Shown here: positions 40,743-48,668 of the stretch, piece after piece | Layout of the letters: each line of letters opens with the position of its first letter | Numbering within the stretch: position 1 is the stretch's first letter | Source: DATCYX01 sp963714425 | GTDB lineage: Bacteria > Chloroflexota > Anaerolineae > Anaerolineales > UBA4823 | Reading direction: 5' to 3' | Length of the DNA: 64,000 bases | Assembly (NCBI GenBank): GCA_963714425.1 | Contig: CAVQOI010000007.1 | Span: forward strand, 1 to 64,000 | The notes under the pieces: generated by a model | The model's input: only the letters and a program-made list of their open reading frames with translations | Database searches by the model: none | What the model was told of the DNA's origin: nothing | Translations under genes and position numbers: made by a program

Positions 40743-41206
40743 GGAGACTCCGCAAAGAATTATCTCGTCCGTGTTGAAGTAATTATATCACAAGATTAAT
40801 ATATGTCTATATCATATTATATGATATAGATTTTTGAAATAAATATATTTAATACAACCAAGGCGCTCTCAGGGAACAAGTCGTGGTGCGGTTTCCCTGC
40901 TGGGAAAAGCGGACTTTGAGCAGGCTTCCGTGAACCAACCTTCCCTGCCAGGGATGCACCGACGAGCCGACAAAGTCGCGAAGCAGGTGTGCATACTGCC
41001 TGCCGGCAGGCATGGCTGTGGATAAACAATGTAGGTCGGATTGCCAATCCGACCAACTTCCCGCCCTTATCAACATTCGTCTCATTCGCCTGCGGATTGG
41101 CAATCCGACCAACGCTCCTACCATTCGCCGTTACCTGCGAGCATTGCGAAGCAGGCATGCGCGTTGAAAAATCCACTTCGCAGCCCCCGCTGTGCAGGTT
41201 GTAGTA
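40743..41206. other. intergenic region with palindromes between two toxin-antitoxin modules
   Basis: The left part (40780-40860) is very AT-rich, probably the promoter zone of the MqsR-like operon. The right part carries a TGCCTGCCGGCAGGCA palindrome at about 40997-41012 and two GTCGGATTG-type palindromes. No gene is supported. Confidence 0.5.
41034..41107. repeat. pair of REP-like GTCGGATTG palindromes
   Basis: The first is an exact 10-bp dyad, GGTCGGATTG-C-CAATCCGACC (41034-41054). The second is CGGATTG-G-CAATCCG (41093-41107). They are separated by about 38 nt and followed by the same CCAAC. This spacing is typical of REP pairs. Confidence 0.65.
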
Positions 41207-41473
41207 TTAGGGATTCTTCAGGGTCTCGTCGTGTTTGCCAATAACTCGTAAGCGAAGCACATTGCCAGGAAGGAGTTCGTACGTCAAACGATAGGCTTGA
41301 TCGATGCGCGCCTCGTAGATCCCCGGCGCTCCCTCTACGGGCTTAGCCTGCAAGGAAGGGTAGCGTGGGTTTTCAGCGAGCAGCCGGAGCGCCTTTTTTA
41401 CTTTCTTTTGGATCTTTGCGGGCAAATTCGCATAATGACGTTTGAATAACTCGGTGAGCTCAATCGCTGGCAT
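41207..41473 (-). CDS. RelE/ParE-family toxin
   Basis: The 88-aa protein has the RelE/YoeB/ParE fold pattern: helices with L-P-A-K-I-Q-K-K-V-K-K-A-L-R-L-L near 18-32, then Y-E-A-R-I-D-Q-A-Y-R-L-T-Y-E and R-V-I-G-K-H-D-E at the C-terminus. RelE-type toxins cut mRNA on the ribosome. Its ATG overlaps the end of the antitoxin gene by 14 nt, so translation is coupled. Confidence 0.85.
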   Translation of the reverse strand: MPAIELTELFKRHYANLPAKIQKKVKKALRLLAENPRYPSLQAKPVEGAPGIYEARIDQAYRLTYELLPGNVLRLRVIGKHDETLKNP

Positions 41474-41768
41474 TTTCCAGCTGCTCCAAGGCCGATATCG
41501 CCTCGTCTACGCCTGCGTAGCGGGTTGCGCGTCCGGCATCAATATCTGCCTGGGCTGCCCGTTCCATCCGTTGCCAGCGCTCAGTCCAAAACCACGCCTG
41601 CTCAGCAGGGATGGTAATTTCACGCTCTACCACGATCCTTCCGCCCTCGATGAGGCGAAAGATGAGATCATCCCCCTCGCCAACGTTCAGCAATTCGCGC
41701 ACCTCGACAGGCAACGTCACTTGACCCTTTGTGCGCAGGCGGGTTTTAAATAGTTCGTCCTTTTTCAT
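41460..41768 (-). CDS. AbrB/SpoVT-type antitoxin
   Basis: The 102-aa protein carries an N-terminal swapped-hairpin AbrB domain (T-K-G-Q-V-T-L-P-V-E-V-R-E-L-L-N-V-G-E-G-D at about 13-33). An extended C-terminal helix region is the probable toxin-binding part. It overlaps the RelE-like gene and should bind the promoter and neutralise the toxin. The long C-terminus with paired Trp residues is somewhat unusual for short AbrB antitoxins. Confidence 0.85.
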   Translation of the reverse strand: MKKDELFKTRLRTKGQVTLPVEVRELLNVGEGDDLIFRLIEGGRIVVEREITIPAEQAWFWTERWQRMERAAQADIDAGRATRYAGVDEAISALEQLENASD

Positions 41769-41910
41769 GGAGTTTTCGCAGATTGCTACGATAATCTAAA
41801 TTTCCAAATTTCTTACTTTCTAACCTCAGTATGATTTTACACCCAACCAGCCATTTGTCAAGACATGAACCTTGTGTTCGGACAAGAGTTCAGACATTTC
41901 TTGTAAGGTC

Positions 41911-42052
41911 GTCATCGCGTGCGATAGCGAACATGCCGTAGCCTGCCTTTGGCAGGTAGGCAGGGATGCGATCTCAGTACAATATTAGGAGATTGCCACG
42001 CCCCTTCCGCGTGCGCCTGCGGCGCAGCCAGGCAGGCGGGGCTCGCAATGAC
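41911..42052. repeat. two inverted GTCATTGCGAG-family repeats
   Basis: One unit runs from GTCATCGCG (about 41912) to GGATGCGATCTC (about 41975). Another, on the opposite strand, runs from GTCATTGCGAGCC (42052) to GGCAATCTCC (41988). Both contain inner GCCTGCC/GGCAGGC dyads. A third member is at 27917. Confidence 0.55.
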
Positions 42053-42145
42053 CCGTAAAGTGGATGTTGTCCGAACTTTTATCCGAGGTTCAGATAAACA
42101 GATAAGCCGCCCAGAGACCTAACTACAGCATACTCCCTCTCATAC

Positions 42146-42177
42146 AACCTTGGGAAGGTTAGAAACCTTCGCAAGGT
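42146..42177. repeat. CCTTGCGAAGG-type stem (one mismatch)
   Basis: Left arm AACCTTGGGAAGGTT and right arm AACCTTCGCAAGGT pair over 14 bp with one mismatch around a 3-nt loop. It matches the palindrome next to the RAYT gene. Confidence 0.6.
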
Positions 42178-42303
42178 CTTCCCGCATCGAATCATTCACG
42201 ATATTCATTCCCTTCGCGGCTTTCGCGTTACCGCAAGGATGCGGTAAAATAAGTTAGTTCAGCGGTCCCGAAATCCTATATTTAGAATAGTGAGGAGGAG
42301 CAG

Positions 42304-43329
42304 ATGAAGAATAAGCTTTTTGTTCTCATGATGGTGTTGGCGTTGCTCCTGGCGGCTTGCGCGCCAGCAGCCGAACCACCCCCCCCGCCTGAAGAGAGCC
42401 AGGTGCTCTCGGTGTTTGGCGCGTATGCCACCGCCATCGAAGAGCCCTGGGATGGTGTGATCCACAGCGCGCTGCAAAAAGCCCAGGCAGATGGGCGCAT
42501 CTCCTACGAATTTACCGATGATATCGGTTATGCCGGGGATATGGAGCGCGTGCTGCGCGAAGTGTCGGACCAGAAGAAGCCGGACATCATATTTGGCGAT
42601 GCGTTTGGCAACGAAGAAGCCGTGCGCCGGGTAGCCAAAGATTTCCCCGAGATCGCGTTTGTCTTCGGATCCGGTGGCGGGCCTGCCGAGCCGAACTTCT
42701 CGGTATTCGATAACTGGATCCACGAGCCAGCCTACCTGTGCGGCATGCTGGCGGGCGGTCTGACCAAGAGCAACGTGATCGGTGTGGTGGGCGGTTTACC
42801 AGTGCCCGAAGTGAACCGCATTGTGAACGCCTTCATCGCCGGCGCCATGTCGGTCAATCCGGATGTGGATGTCAAGACGTCCTTCATTAACAGCTGGTTT
42901 GACCCCGCGGCAGCCAAGGAAGCCGCCCTGGCCCAGGTGGATGCCGGTGCAGATGTGCTCTTCGCCGAGCGGTTCGGCGTGATCGAGGCAGCCGCAGAAA
43001 ATGGCTTGTTCGCCTTTGGGAACATGAGCGACCAGAAAGACCTGGCTCCTGAGTATGTGGTCAGCGGTCCTGTCTGGTACATGGAGCCCACGGTTGATTA
43101 CATCATCAGCCAGGTGGCAGGCGGGACGTACACATCCCAGGATTTGAAAGACTTCAGCATGGTAGCCAAAGGCGGGGCGACCCTGGCACCGATCAATACC
43201 GGCGTCATGGGTGGCATTCCGCAGGAACTGATCGACCAGGTGAAGGCTAAAGAGGCAGAGATCAAGAGCGGCCTCTTCCGTGTTGATATTGATGAAGCTC
43301 CGCCGCCAGCCAGCTCCAAGGGAGGCTGA
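42304..43329 (+). CDS. BMP-family ABC transporter substrate-binding lipoprotein
   Basis: The 341-aa protein has a lipoprotein signal with lipobox L-A-A-C19 and a proline-rich linker. The periplasmic-binding fold of the BMP (basic membrane protein, PnrA-like) family follows, with D-G-V-I-H-S, G-D-A-F-G-N, E-I-A-F-V-F-G-S-G-G-G and G-M-L-A-G-G-L-T-K-S-N-V-I-G-V-V-G-G. BMP proteins bind purine or pyrimidine nucleosides. GAGGAGG lies 6 nt upstream. It is followed by an ATPase and two permeases, completing the importer, with compound hairpin 4 in between. Confidence 0.92.
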   Translation: MKNKLFVLMMVLALLLAACAPAAEPPPPPEESQVLSVFGAYATAIEEPWDGVIHSALQKAQADGRISYEFTDDIGYAGDMERVLREVSDQKKPDIIFGDAFGNEEAVRRVAKDFPEIAFVFGSGGGPAEPNFSVFDNWIHEPAYLCGMLAGGLTKSNVIGVVGGLPVPEVNRIVNAFIAGAMSVNPDVDVKTSFINSWFDPAAAKEAALAQVDAGADVLFAERFGVIEAAAENGLFAFGNMSDQKDLAPEYVVSGPVWYMEPTVDYIISQVAGGTYTSQDLKDFSMVAKGGATLAPINTGVMGGIPQELIDQVKAKEAEIKSGLFRVDIDEAPPPASSKGG

Positions 43330-43342
43330 TCGCGGTAGCTTA

Positions 43343-43490
43343 CCCATCCCCCCTAGCCCCCCTTCCCACCTGCTTCGCCCGCTCGCAGGCGCTTCGCGGG
43401 GAAGGGGGGAAGAATTCCAAAAATTGGGCGTACGAAGGGGCTACGCCTTTTGGTTTTTCTCCCCTCCCCTGCTTGCGGGGGTGGGGGTGC
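43343..43490. repeat. compound hairpin element copy 4
   Basis: CCCATCCCCCCTAG and CCCCCCTTCCC are followed by a 30-nt insert (CCTGCTTCGC to CGCTTCGCGGG), a matching G-run and then a weaker stem (about 43417-43452). That stem has CCAAAA/TTTTGG ends and inner GGCGTA/TACGCC. A second C/G dyad closes it. It lies inside the importer operon. The insert is almost identical to that of copy 7 at 56220. Confidence 0.65.
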
Positions 43491-43576
43491 GAGTAGACGT
43501 AGGGCGGCTTTCCAAAGGCACTGCATACGGAGTTAACATAGAAACGATCGCGACCGATTCTGATCCCGTCGTGGCA

Positions 43577-45055
43577 ATGCGCACAATATGCAAGCGCTTC
43601 GGCACGGTCGTGGCGAACGACCGGGTCGATTTCACCCTGCTTGAAGGCGAGATCCATGCCTTGCTGGGTGAAAATGGGGCGGGGAAGACCACCCTGATGC
43701 GTATTTTGTACGGGCTTTACCAAGCCGATGAAGGGGAAATCCAGCTGCACGGCCAGCCTGTAACCATCCACTCGCCGAAAGATGCCATACGCCAGGGGAT
43801 TGGCATGGTATCCCAGCATTTTGCCCTGGTCTCGCCCCATACAGTGACAGAAAATTTAATCATGGGTATGACCCGCGGGATGAGCCTGAACCTGGAACAG
43901 GCGCATGAAGCTGTGGGGGCATCAGCTGCCCAATATGGCATCCAGGTGGAGCCCAGAGCTGCCATTCGAGACCTGTCGGTGGGCGAGCGACAGCGAGTTG
44001 AGATCCTCAAAGCGCTGCATCGCAAAGCCCGGGTGCTGGTGATGGATGAGCCAACCGCCGTGCTGCTACCCCAGGAAGTGGAGCAGCTCTTCATCAGCCT
44101 GCGCAGCTTCAAGGAAAAGGGCTTTTCGGTGGTGTTCATCAGCCACAAACTGCACGAGGTGATGGAGATCACGGATCACGTCACCGTGCTGCGGGCGGGA
44201 AGGGTGGCTGGCGTCGTGCCAACCCGGGATACCAACCCCAACGAGCTGGCGCGCTTGATGGTGGGTCGAGCCACCTTTGGGGTGACGCGTAAAGATGATG
44301 AAGGGCCAGAAAAAACCAGGGCGTTAGTCCTGGAAGGAGTCACGGCGCTCGACAACAAAGGGCTGCCTGCCCTGAAGGCCGTGAGCCTGGATGTGCGCGC
44401 CGGGGAGATCGTGGGGCTGGCAGGCGTATCCGGCAACGGGCAGACCGAGTTAGCCCAAGTCCTGGCCGGGTTGCGTCCTGTCACACAGGGCAAGGTATTG
44501 ATTTACGGCAAAGATGTCACTAATACAGATCCCCAGGCGATGATGTCAGCAGGCGTGGGACGCATCCCTGAAGACAGCCGCGCCAATATCATTGGGGAGA
44601 TGACGGTGGCGCAGAACATGGTGGTTGAAAGGCTCGACCAGTTCAGCCAAAACGGGATTCTGGACCGGCATGCTATCCGCCGCCATGCGAATACATTAAT
44701 CGAAGAATACCAGATCAAAGCCTCCCCCGAAGATAAAATCCGCACCCTATCGGGGGGAAATTTACAGAAGGTCGTGCTGGCGCGCGTGCTGGCGCAGAAG
44801 CCGAAGGTGCTGATTGTCGCCCAACCCACACGGGGTTTGGATGTGGCGGCGACGGAGTATATCCGCAATAAGCTGCTCGAGAAACGCCACGAAGGAGCTG
44901 CGATTCTCTTGATCTCTGAGGATCTGGACGAGATCATGCAGTTATCCGACAGGATCGCGGTGCTGTATGAGGGCAGGATCATGGCGGTGATACCCTCGGC
45001 TGAATCAACCCCCGAGGAGCTGGGCTTGCTGATGGCTGGAGTGCAACAACAATGA
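43577..45055 (+). CDS. nucleoside ABC importer ATPase with two ABC domains
   Basis: Two tandem ABC domains. The first has Walker A GENGAGKTT, signature LSVGERQ and Walker B LVMDEPTAVL. The second has a degenerate Walker A GVSGNGQTE, signature LSGGNLQK and Walker B L-I-V-A-Q-P-T-R-G-L-D, the normal pattern for sugar/nucleoside (RbsA/NupA-type) ATPases. The start is uncertain. ATG at 43577 is given, GTG at 43571 is possible, and a well-spaced GGAG precedes an in-frame ATA at 43538 that would give a more typical N-terminus. Its stop overlaps the next ATG. Confidence 0.88.
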   Translation: MRTICKRFGTVVANDRVDFTLLEGEIHALLGENGAGKTTLMRILYGLYQADEGEIQLHGQPVTIHSPKDAIRQGIGMVSQHFALVSPHTVTENLIMGMTRGMSLNLEQAHEAVGASAAQYGIQVEPRAAIRDLSVGERQRVEILKALHRKARVLVMDEPTAVLLPQEVEQLFISLRSFKEKGFSVVFISHKLHEVMEITDHVTVLRAGRVAGVVPTRDTNPNELARLMVGRATFGVTRKDDEGPEKTRALVLEGVTALDNKGLPALKAVSLDVRAGEIVGLAGVSGNGQTELAQVLAGLRPVTQGKVLIYGKDVTNTDPQAMMSAGVGRIPEDSRANIIGEMTVAQNMVVERLDQFSQNGILDRHAIRRHANTLIEEYQIKASPEDKIRTLSGGNLQKVVLARVLAQKPKVLIVAQPTRGLDVAATEYIRNKLLEKRHEGAAILLISEDLDEIMQLSDRIAVLYEGRIMAVIPSAESTPEELGLLMAGVQQQ

Positions 45056-46125
45056 GAGTGCAGATCGAGCGTCTCCCCGCCCAGGTCTGGTTTCGGACGC
45101 TGATCCCCGTGATCAGCATCTTCGTCACCTTCCTGTTGACCTCGGGTTTTGTGCTGGCATATGGCGCCAATCCGCTGCAGGCAGTTTATTATTTCCTGTT
45201 AGACCCCCTTTCCAATTCGGTGCGGTTGATCGAGGTCCTGGTGAAGGCTACCCCGCTGCTGCTGACCGGCATCGCCGTGGCATTTGCATTCGCCGGAGGG
45301 TACTGGAACATCGGCGTGGAAGGGCAGCTGTACATGGGCGCCACGGCTGCAACAGCCATCGGCTTGCAGATGCATGCTGCGCCAGCCTGGGTGGCGCTGC
45401 CGCTGATAATCGTGGGGGGCTTCCTGGCGGGGATGGCCTGGGCGACCCTGCCGGCGCTTATGAAAGTAAAGTTGAAGATCGATGAAGTGGTGACGACATT
45501 GCTGCTCAACTACGTTGCCATCTTCTTCGTCAGCGCCCTGCTCAATGGACCGTGGCGTGATCCGATCTCGCAATGGCCACAATCGCCAGAGATCGCGGCC
45601 TCGGCGATATTTCCAAAGCTTATCCCACGCTCACGGCTGCACCTAGGGTTTATCCTGGCAATCGTCATCATCATTTGTGTCTGGTTTATCTTGAGCCGCA
45701 CATCCTTCGGTTTGAAAATGAAAGCGGTCGGGTACAACCTCGAAGCCGCACGTTTTTCGGGGATACGCGTCGACCGGACGATGCTCATCGTCGCCCTGAC
45801 CAGCGGCGGGATCGGCGGGTTGGCGGGGGCGAGCGAGGTGGCAGGCATCCATTTCCATCTGATCGATGCCATCTCCCCGGGGTATGGCTACACCGGCATC
45901 ATCATCGCCACCCTGGGGGCATTGAACCCGATCGGCGTTTCACTGGCGGCGGTGTTCATCGGATTGATTGATACCGGCTCGCAGACTGTGAGCCGCGCCC
46001 TGGGCGTGCCGGCCTACCTGGGCGATGTGCTGCAGGCCACGCTGCTCCTGGTGACACTGGCGATGCTGGTGCTGCAGAGCTATCGCATCACCGTCCATTG
46101 GCGGGGGAAAGCTTCCCTGGAGTAA
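45052..46125 (+). CDS. nucleoside ABC importer permease 1
   Basis: The 357-aa permease of the BPD_transp_2 (RbsC/NupB) family has about nine helices. It carries the family loop N-I-G-V-E-G-Q-L-Y-M-G-A near 85 and the E-V-A-G-I-H-F coupling region near 265. It starts by ATGA overlap with the ATPase gene and ends 5 nt before the second permease, so stoichiometric translation is likely. Confidence 0.92.
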   Translation: MRVQIERLPAQVWFRTLIPVISIFVTFLLTSGFVLAYGANPLQAVYYFLLDPLSNSVRLIEVLVKATPLLLTGIAVAFAFAGGYWNIGVEGQLYMGATAATAIGLQMHAAPAWVALPLIIVGGFLAGMAWATLPALMKVKLKIDEVVTTLLLNYVAIFFVSALLNGPWRDPISQWPQSPEIAASAIFPKLIPRSRLHLGFILAIVIIICVWFILSRTSFGLKMKAVGYNLEAARFSGIRVDRTMLIVALTSGGIGGLAGASEVAGIHFHLIDAISPGYGYTGIIIATLGALNPIGVSLAAVFIGLIDTGSQTVSRALGVPAYLGDVLQATLLLVTLAMLVLQSYRITVHWRGKASLE

Positions 46126-46130
46126 TGGGC

Positions 46131-47078
46131 ATGGATACCGCTCTGGTCGTCACCTTCCTGGTCGGTTTGATCGCCGCCACCCTGCGCGTGGCCACTCCCC
46201 TGGTCTTCGCGGCCATCGGCGAGGTGTTCACCGAGCGCGCCGGGATCCTCAACCTGGGTATCGAGGGGATCATGTTCCTGGGGGCGTTCGTGGGCTTTGC
46301 CGTTGCTTATAAAGCCGAGGAAGCAGGCCTGGCAGCGTATCTATGGATCGGACTATTCGGCGCCATGTTGGCCGGCATCCTGATGGGCGTGCTGATGGGG
46401 TTTTTCAGCGTGACCCTGGGGGTGAACCAGCATGTCTCGGGGTTGGGAATCACGCTGCTGTGCACCGGCTTATCTCTCTTAAGCTTCCGCATGGTTTTTG
46501 GCGAGCGCTCTGTATTGCCATCCATCGATCCCTTCGGGCAGGTATCCCTCTTCCAGGGTGTGCCAGTACTGGGGGATATCTTCAGCCAGTACCTGCTGAC
46601 CTATATCGCTTTTTTGCTGTTGGTGCCGTTAAGCTGGTGGCTGCTGTTTCACACCTCCTTCGGCTTGAACGTGCGCTCGGTGGGGGAGAACCCGGAAGCC
46701 GTGGATGCCGCCGGGCTGAGCGTTTTCCGCATCCGCTATCTGGTGCTGGCGCTGGGGGGCGGCCTGATGGCGATCGGGGGCGTGTTCCTGTCGCTGGCGC
46801 AATTGGGGGCATTCACGCCGGGCATCATCGCCGGCCGGGGCTGGGTGTGCATCGCACTGGTGATCTTTGCCCGCTGGCATCCGGTGCGGGCGGCGTTGGG
46901 CGCGCTGTTGTTCGGCGGGGTATTTGCCCTGCAGCTACGCCTACAAACCATGGGCTTCAAGATGCCCTTTGAGATCTTCCTGGCGCTGCCTTACCTTGTG
47001 ACGATTGCGGCTCTGGCCCTGGCCAGCCGGCAGGTCTCGTACCCGGGGGCATACCTGAAGCCCTACAAGAGAGAATAA
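46131..47078 (+). CDS. nucleoside ABC importer permease 2
   Basis: The 315-aa permease has N-L-G-I-E-G-I-M-F-L-G-A near 40 and Q-L-G-A-F-T-P-G-I-I-A-G-R-G-W near 215, marks of the NupC/YufQ-type second permease. The second of two close ATGs (46131) is best placed behind GGAG. It ends the importer operon proper. A nucleobase deaminase follows 169 nt later, beyond compound hairpin 5. Confidence 0.92.
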   Translation: MDTALVVTFLVGLIAATLRVATPLVFAAIGEVFTERAGILNLGIEGIMFLGAFVGFAVAYKAEEAGLAAYLWIGLFGAMLAGILMGVLMGFFSVTLGVNQHVSGLGITLLCTGLSLLSFRMVFGERSVLPSIDPFGQVSLFQGVPVLGDIFSQYLLTYIAFLLLVPLSWWLLFHTSFGLNVRSVGENPEAVDAAGLSVFRIRYLVLALGGGLMAIGGVFLSLAQLGAFTPGIIAGRGWVCIALVIFARWHPVRAALGALLFGGVFALQLRLQTMGFKMPFEIFLALPYLVTIAALALASRQVSYPGAYLKPYKRE

Positions 47079-47136
47079 ATCGCCATGAAGCACTCCAACT
47101 TAAATCTTATCGGAGCTTCACGTCTGGGCAGAGAAA

Positions 47137-47232
47137 CCAGAATTGGGGAGTAGAGGGCGCAGAGCGCCCTCTACTCCCCAATTCTGGAATTATCCCCACT
47201 TCCAACTGGGAAGGGGGGCAAGGGGGGATGGG
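47137..47232. repeat. compound hairpin element copy 5 (reverse orientation)
   Basis: A perfect 24-bp stem (47137-47160 with 47164-47187), loop AGA, begins CCAGAATTGGGG. A C/G hairpin and GGGGGGATGGG follow. It sits between the importer and the deaminase on the same strand. Confidence 0.78.
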
Positions 47233-47247
47233 AGATGAGAGGAACCT

Positions 47248-47685
47248 ATGGATGAGTTTATGGCGGCTGCGATCAAAGAGGCGCGCATGGGATTGGCGGA
47301 AGGCGGCATCCCGATTGGCTCCGTGCTGGTGCTGGATGGGAAGATTATCGGCCGCGGGCATAACCGCAGGGTGCAGAAAGGCAGCGCCATCTTGCACGCT
47401 GAGATGGATTGCCTGGAAAACGCGGGGCGGTTGAAAGCCAGGGATTACCAGCGGGCGGTGCTGTACTCGACCTTATCCCCCTGCGATATGTGCAGCGGCA
47501 CGGTGCTGCTGTATAAGATCCCCAAGGTGATCATCGGGGAGAACAAAACCTTCCAGGGTCCGGAAGAATACGTGCGCTCGCGGGGCGTGGAGCTGGTTAA
47601 TCTCAACTCGGAGGAGTGCATCGCTTTGATGGAGGACTTTATCGCCGCCCGTCCGGAGCTGTGGAACGAGGATATTGGTGTGTAA
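47248..47685 (+). CDS. cytosine deaminase-like nucleobase deaminase
   Basis: The 145-aa zinc enzyme has H-A-E-M-D-C-L-E-N-A-G-R (His and Glu) and S-P-C-D-M-C-S-G (two Cys), the CDA zinc site. T-L-S-P-C-D-M-C-S-G-T-V-L-L-Y and the C-terminal A-R-P-E-L-W-N-E-D-I-G match the yeast-type (Fcy1) cytosine deaminase family, not cytidine deaminases. Deamination of cytosine or a related base to uracil is inferred. Its position after a nucleoside importer fits pyrimidine salvage. Confidence 0.88.
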   Translation: MDEFMAAAIKEARMGLAEGGIPIGSVLVLDGKIIGRGHNRRVQKGSAILHAEMDCLENAGRLKARDYQRAVLYSTLSPCDMCSGTVLLYKIPKVIIGENKTFQGPEEYVRSRGVELVNLNSEECIALMEDFIAARPELWNEDIGV

Positions 47686-47825
47686 TTTATAAGGGTTGGC
47701 ATCCCATGCGTAGTAGCGATGTCCGGATTGCCCGGCAGGTGATGCGGATGCAGCGATCCGTCCTATGCACCTAGGGAAAATAGCCTTGTGGAGGTTTCCT
47801 AGAGTTTGCTGACCCTGCAGCCACC

Positions 47826-47840
47826 AACCTTCGCAAGGCT
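47826..47840. repeat. single arm of the CCTTCGCAAGG palindrome
   Basis: AACCTTCGCAAGGCT matches one arm of the stem at 20675 exactly. No partner arm is visible nearby. Confidence 0.45.
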
Positions 47841-47905
47841 TGCTTATCATAGGATTGACAATAGTGCCTGCTATGCGATCTTTGCGATAAATTACTATTA
47901 TCCCC

Positions 47906-47933
47906 TTGTCAATACACATAAATATGTTAAAAT
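47906..47933 (+). promoter_or_regulatory. sigma70-type promoter of vapBC
   Basis: TTGTCA (47906-47911), a 16-nt spacer and TAAAAT (47928-47933), 29 nt before the antitoxin start. The region is AT-rich. The vapB-type antitoxin is expected to bind here. Confidence 0.6.
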
Positions 47934-47961
47934 ATACACATTCTATTTGTCGGAGGTTGAC

Positions 47962-48174
47962 ATGCGCACCAACATTGTACTGGATGATGATTTGATCAAG
48001 CGCGCCCGCCAGCTCACAGGCATCAAAACCAAGCGCGCTATCATCCACGAGGCATTACGCACTCTTATCCAATTGCGCGAGCAGGCGCAATTGCGCGAAC
48101 TGCGCGGGAAGTTGCACTGGGAAGGCGACTTGAACGCCTTGCGCGAGGGACGCAGCCATCTCTTGAAACAATAA
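47962..48174 (+). CDS. VapB-type antitoxin
   Basis: ATG at 47962 behind GGAGG gives 70 aa. The frame continues upstream but without similarity. The N-terminus M-R-T-N-I-V-L-D-D-D-L-I-K-R-A is that of VapB ribbon-helix-helix antitoxins (DUF2191 type). The C-terminal tail should wrap the toxin. It is followed 11 nt later by the PIN toxin. Confidence 0.85.
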   Translation: MRTNIVLDDDLIKRARQLTGIKTKRAIIHEALRTLIQLREQAQLRELRGKLHWEGDLNALREGRSHLLKQ

Positions 48175-48185
48175 CACCAAATCCC

Positions 48186-48581
48186 ATGATTCTTGTGGAT
48201 ACAACGGTTTGGATCGATTTTTTCAACGGGCTGCACACCTCGCAGACGGAATTTCTGGATGGCGTATTGTCTCGCCAATTAATCCTCATGGGAGATATTA
48301 TCCTGGCGGAAACTTTGCAAGGTTTCCGCAGCGATGAAGGCTTCGAGCAGGCGCGCCAGGCACTCGGTAAATTGGAGCAAGCACAGATGTTAGACCCCCA
48401 ACTGGCAGTCCAAAGTGCCAGGAACTATCGGTCTCTACGAAAAATGGGTGTCACCGTGCGCAAGACCATCGATTGTTTTATTGCCACATATTGCATTGAG
48501 CGTAGCCACGAATTACTGCACAACGATCACGACTTCGATCCCTTCGAAGCCTACCTGGGTTTGAAGGTGATCCATCCATGA
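48186..48581 (+). CDS. VapC-type PIN toxin
   Basis: The 131-aa PIN-domain ribonuclease has acidic residues in M-I-L-V-D-T-T-V-W-I-D-F, the family motif D-I-I-L-A-E-T-L-Q-G near 37, T-I-D-C-F-I-A near 94 and N-D-H-D-F-D-P-F near 112. VapC toxins cleave tRNA or rRNA with a Mg2+ site built from these acids. It pairs with the VapB-like antitoxin in the same operon. Confidence 0.87.
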   Translation: MILVDTTVWIDFFNGLHTSQTEFLDGVLSRQLILMGDIILAETLQGFRSDEGFEQARQALGKLEQAQMLDPQLAVQSARNYRSLRKMGVTVRKTIDCFIATYCIERSHELLHNDHDFDPFEAYLGLKVIHP

Positions 48582-48668
48582 TGTGGTTCTTATTATCGTC
48601 AGCATCGAGAAATCCAAACAAGGCACCCATGTGCAGCAAAATGCCATCTTAATCCGTTAGGAACCTCT

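Larger units (their letters stand above)
41769..42303. other. repeat-rich intergenic region
   Basis: The region between the AbrB antitoxin and the bmp operon contains two head-to-head GTCAT-CGCG-type repeats, a CCTTGCGAAGG-type stem, and a CCGCAAGGATGCGG stem at about 42230-42243. The latter resembles the terminal words around the RAYT gene (GCGGTAAAAT at 35131 and 42238). No gene is supported. Confidence 0.55.
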
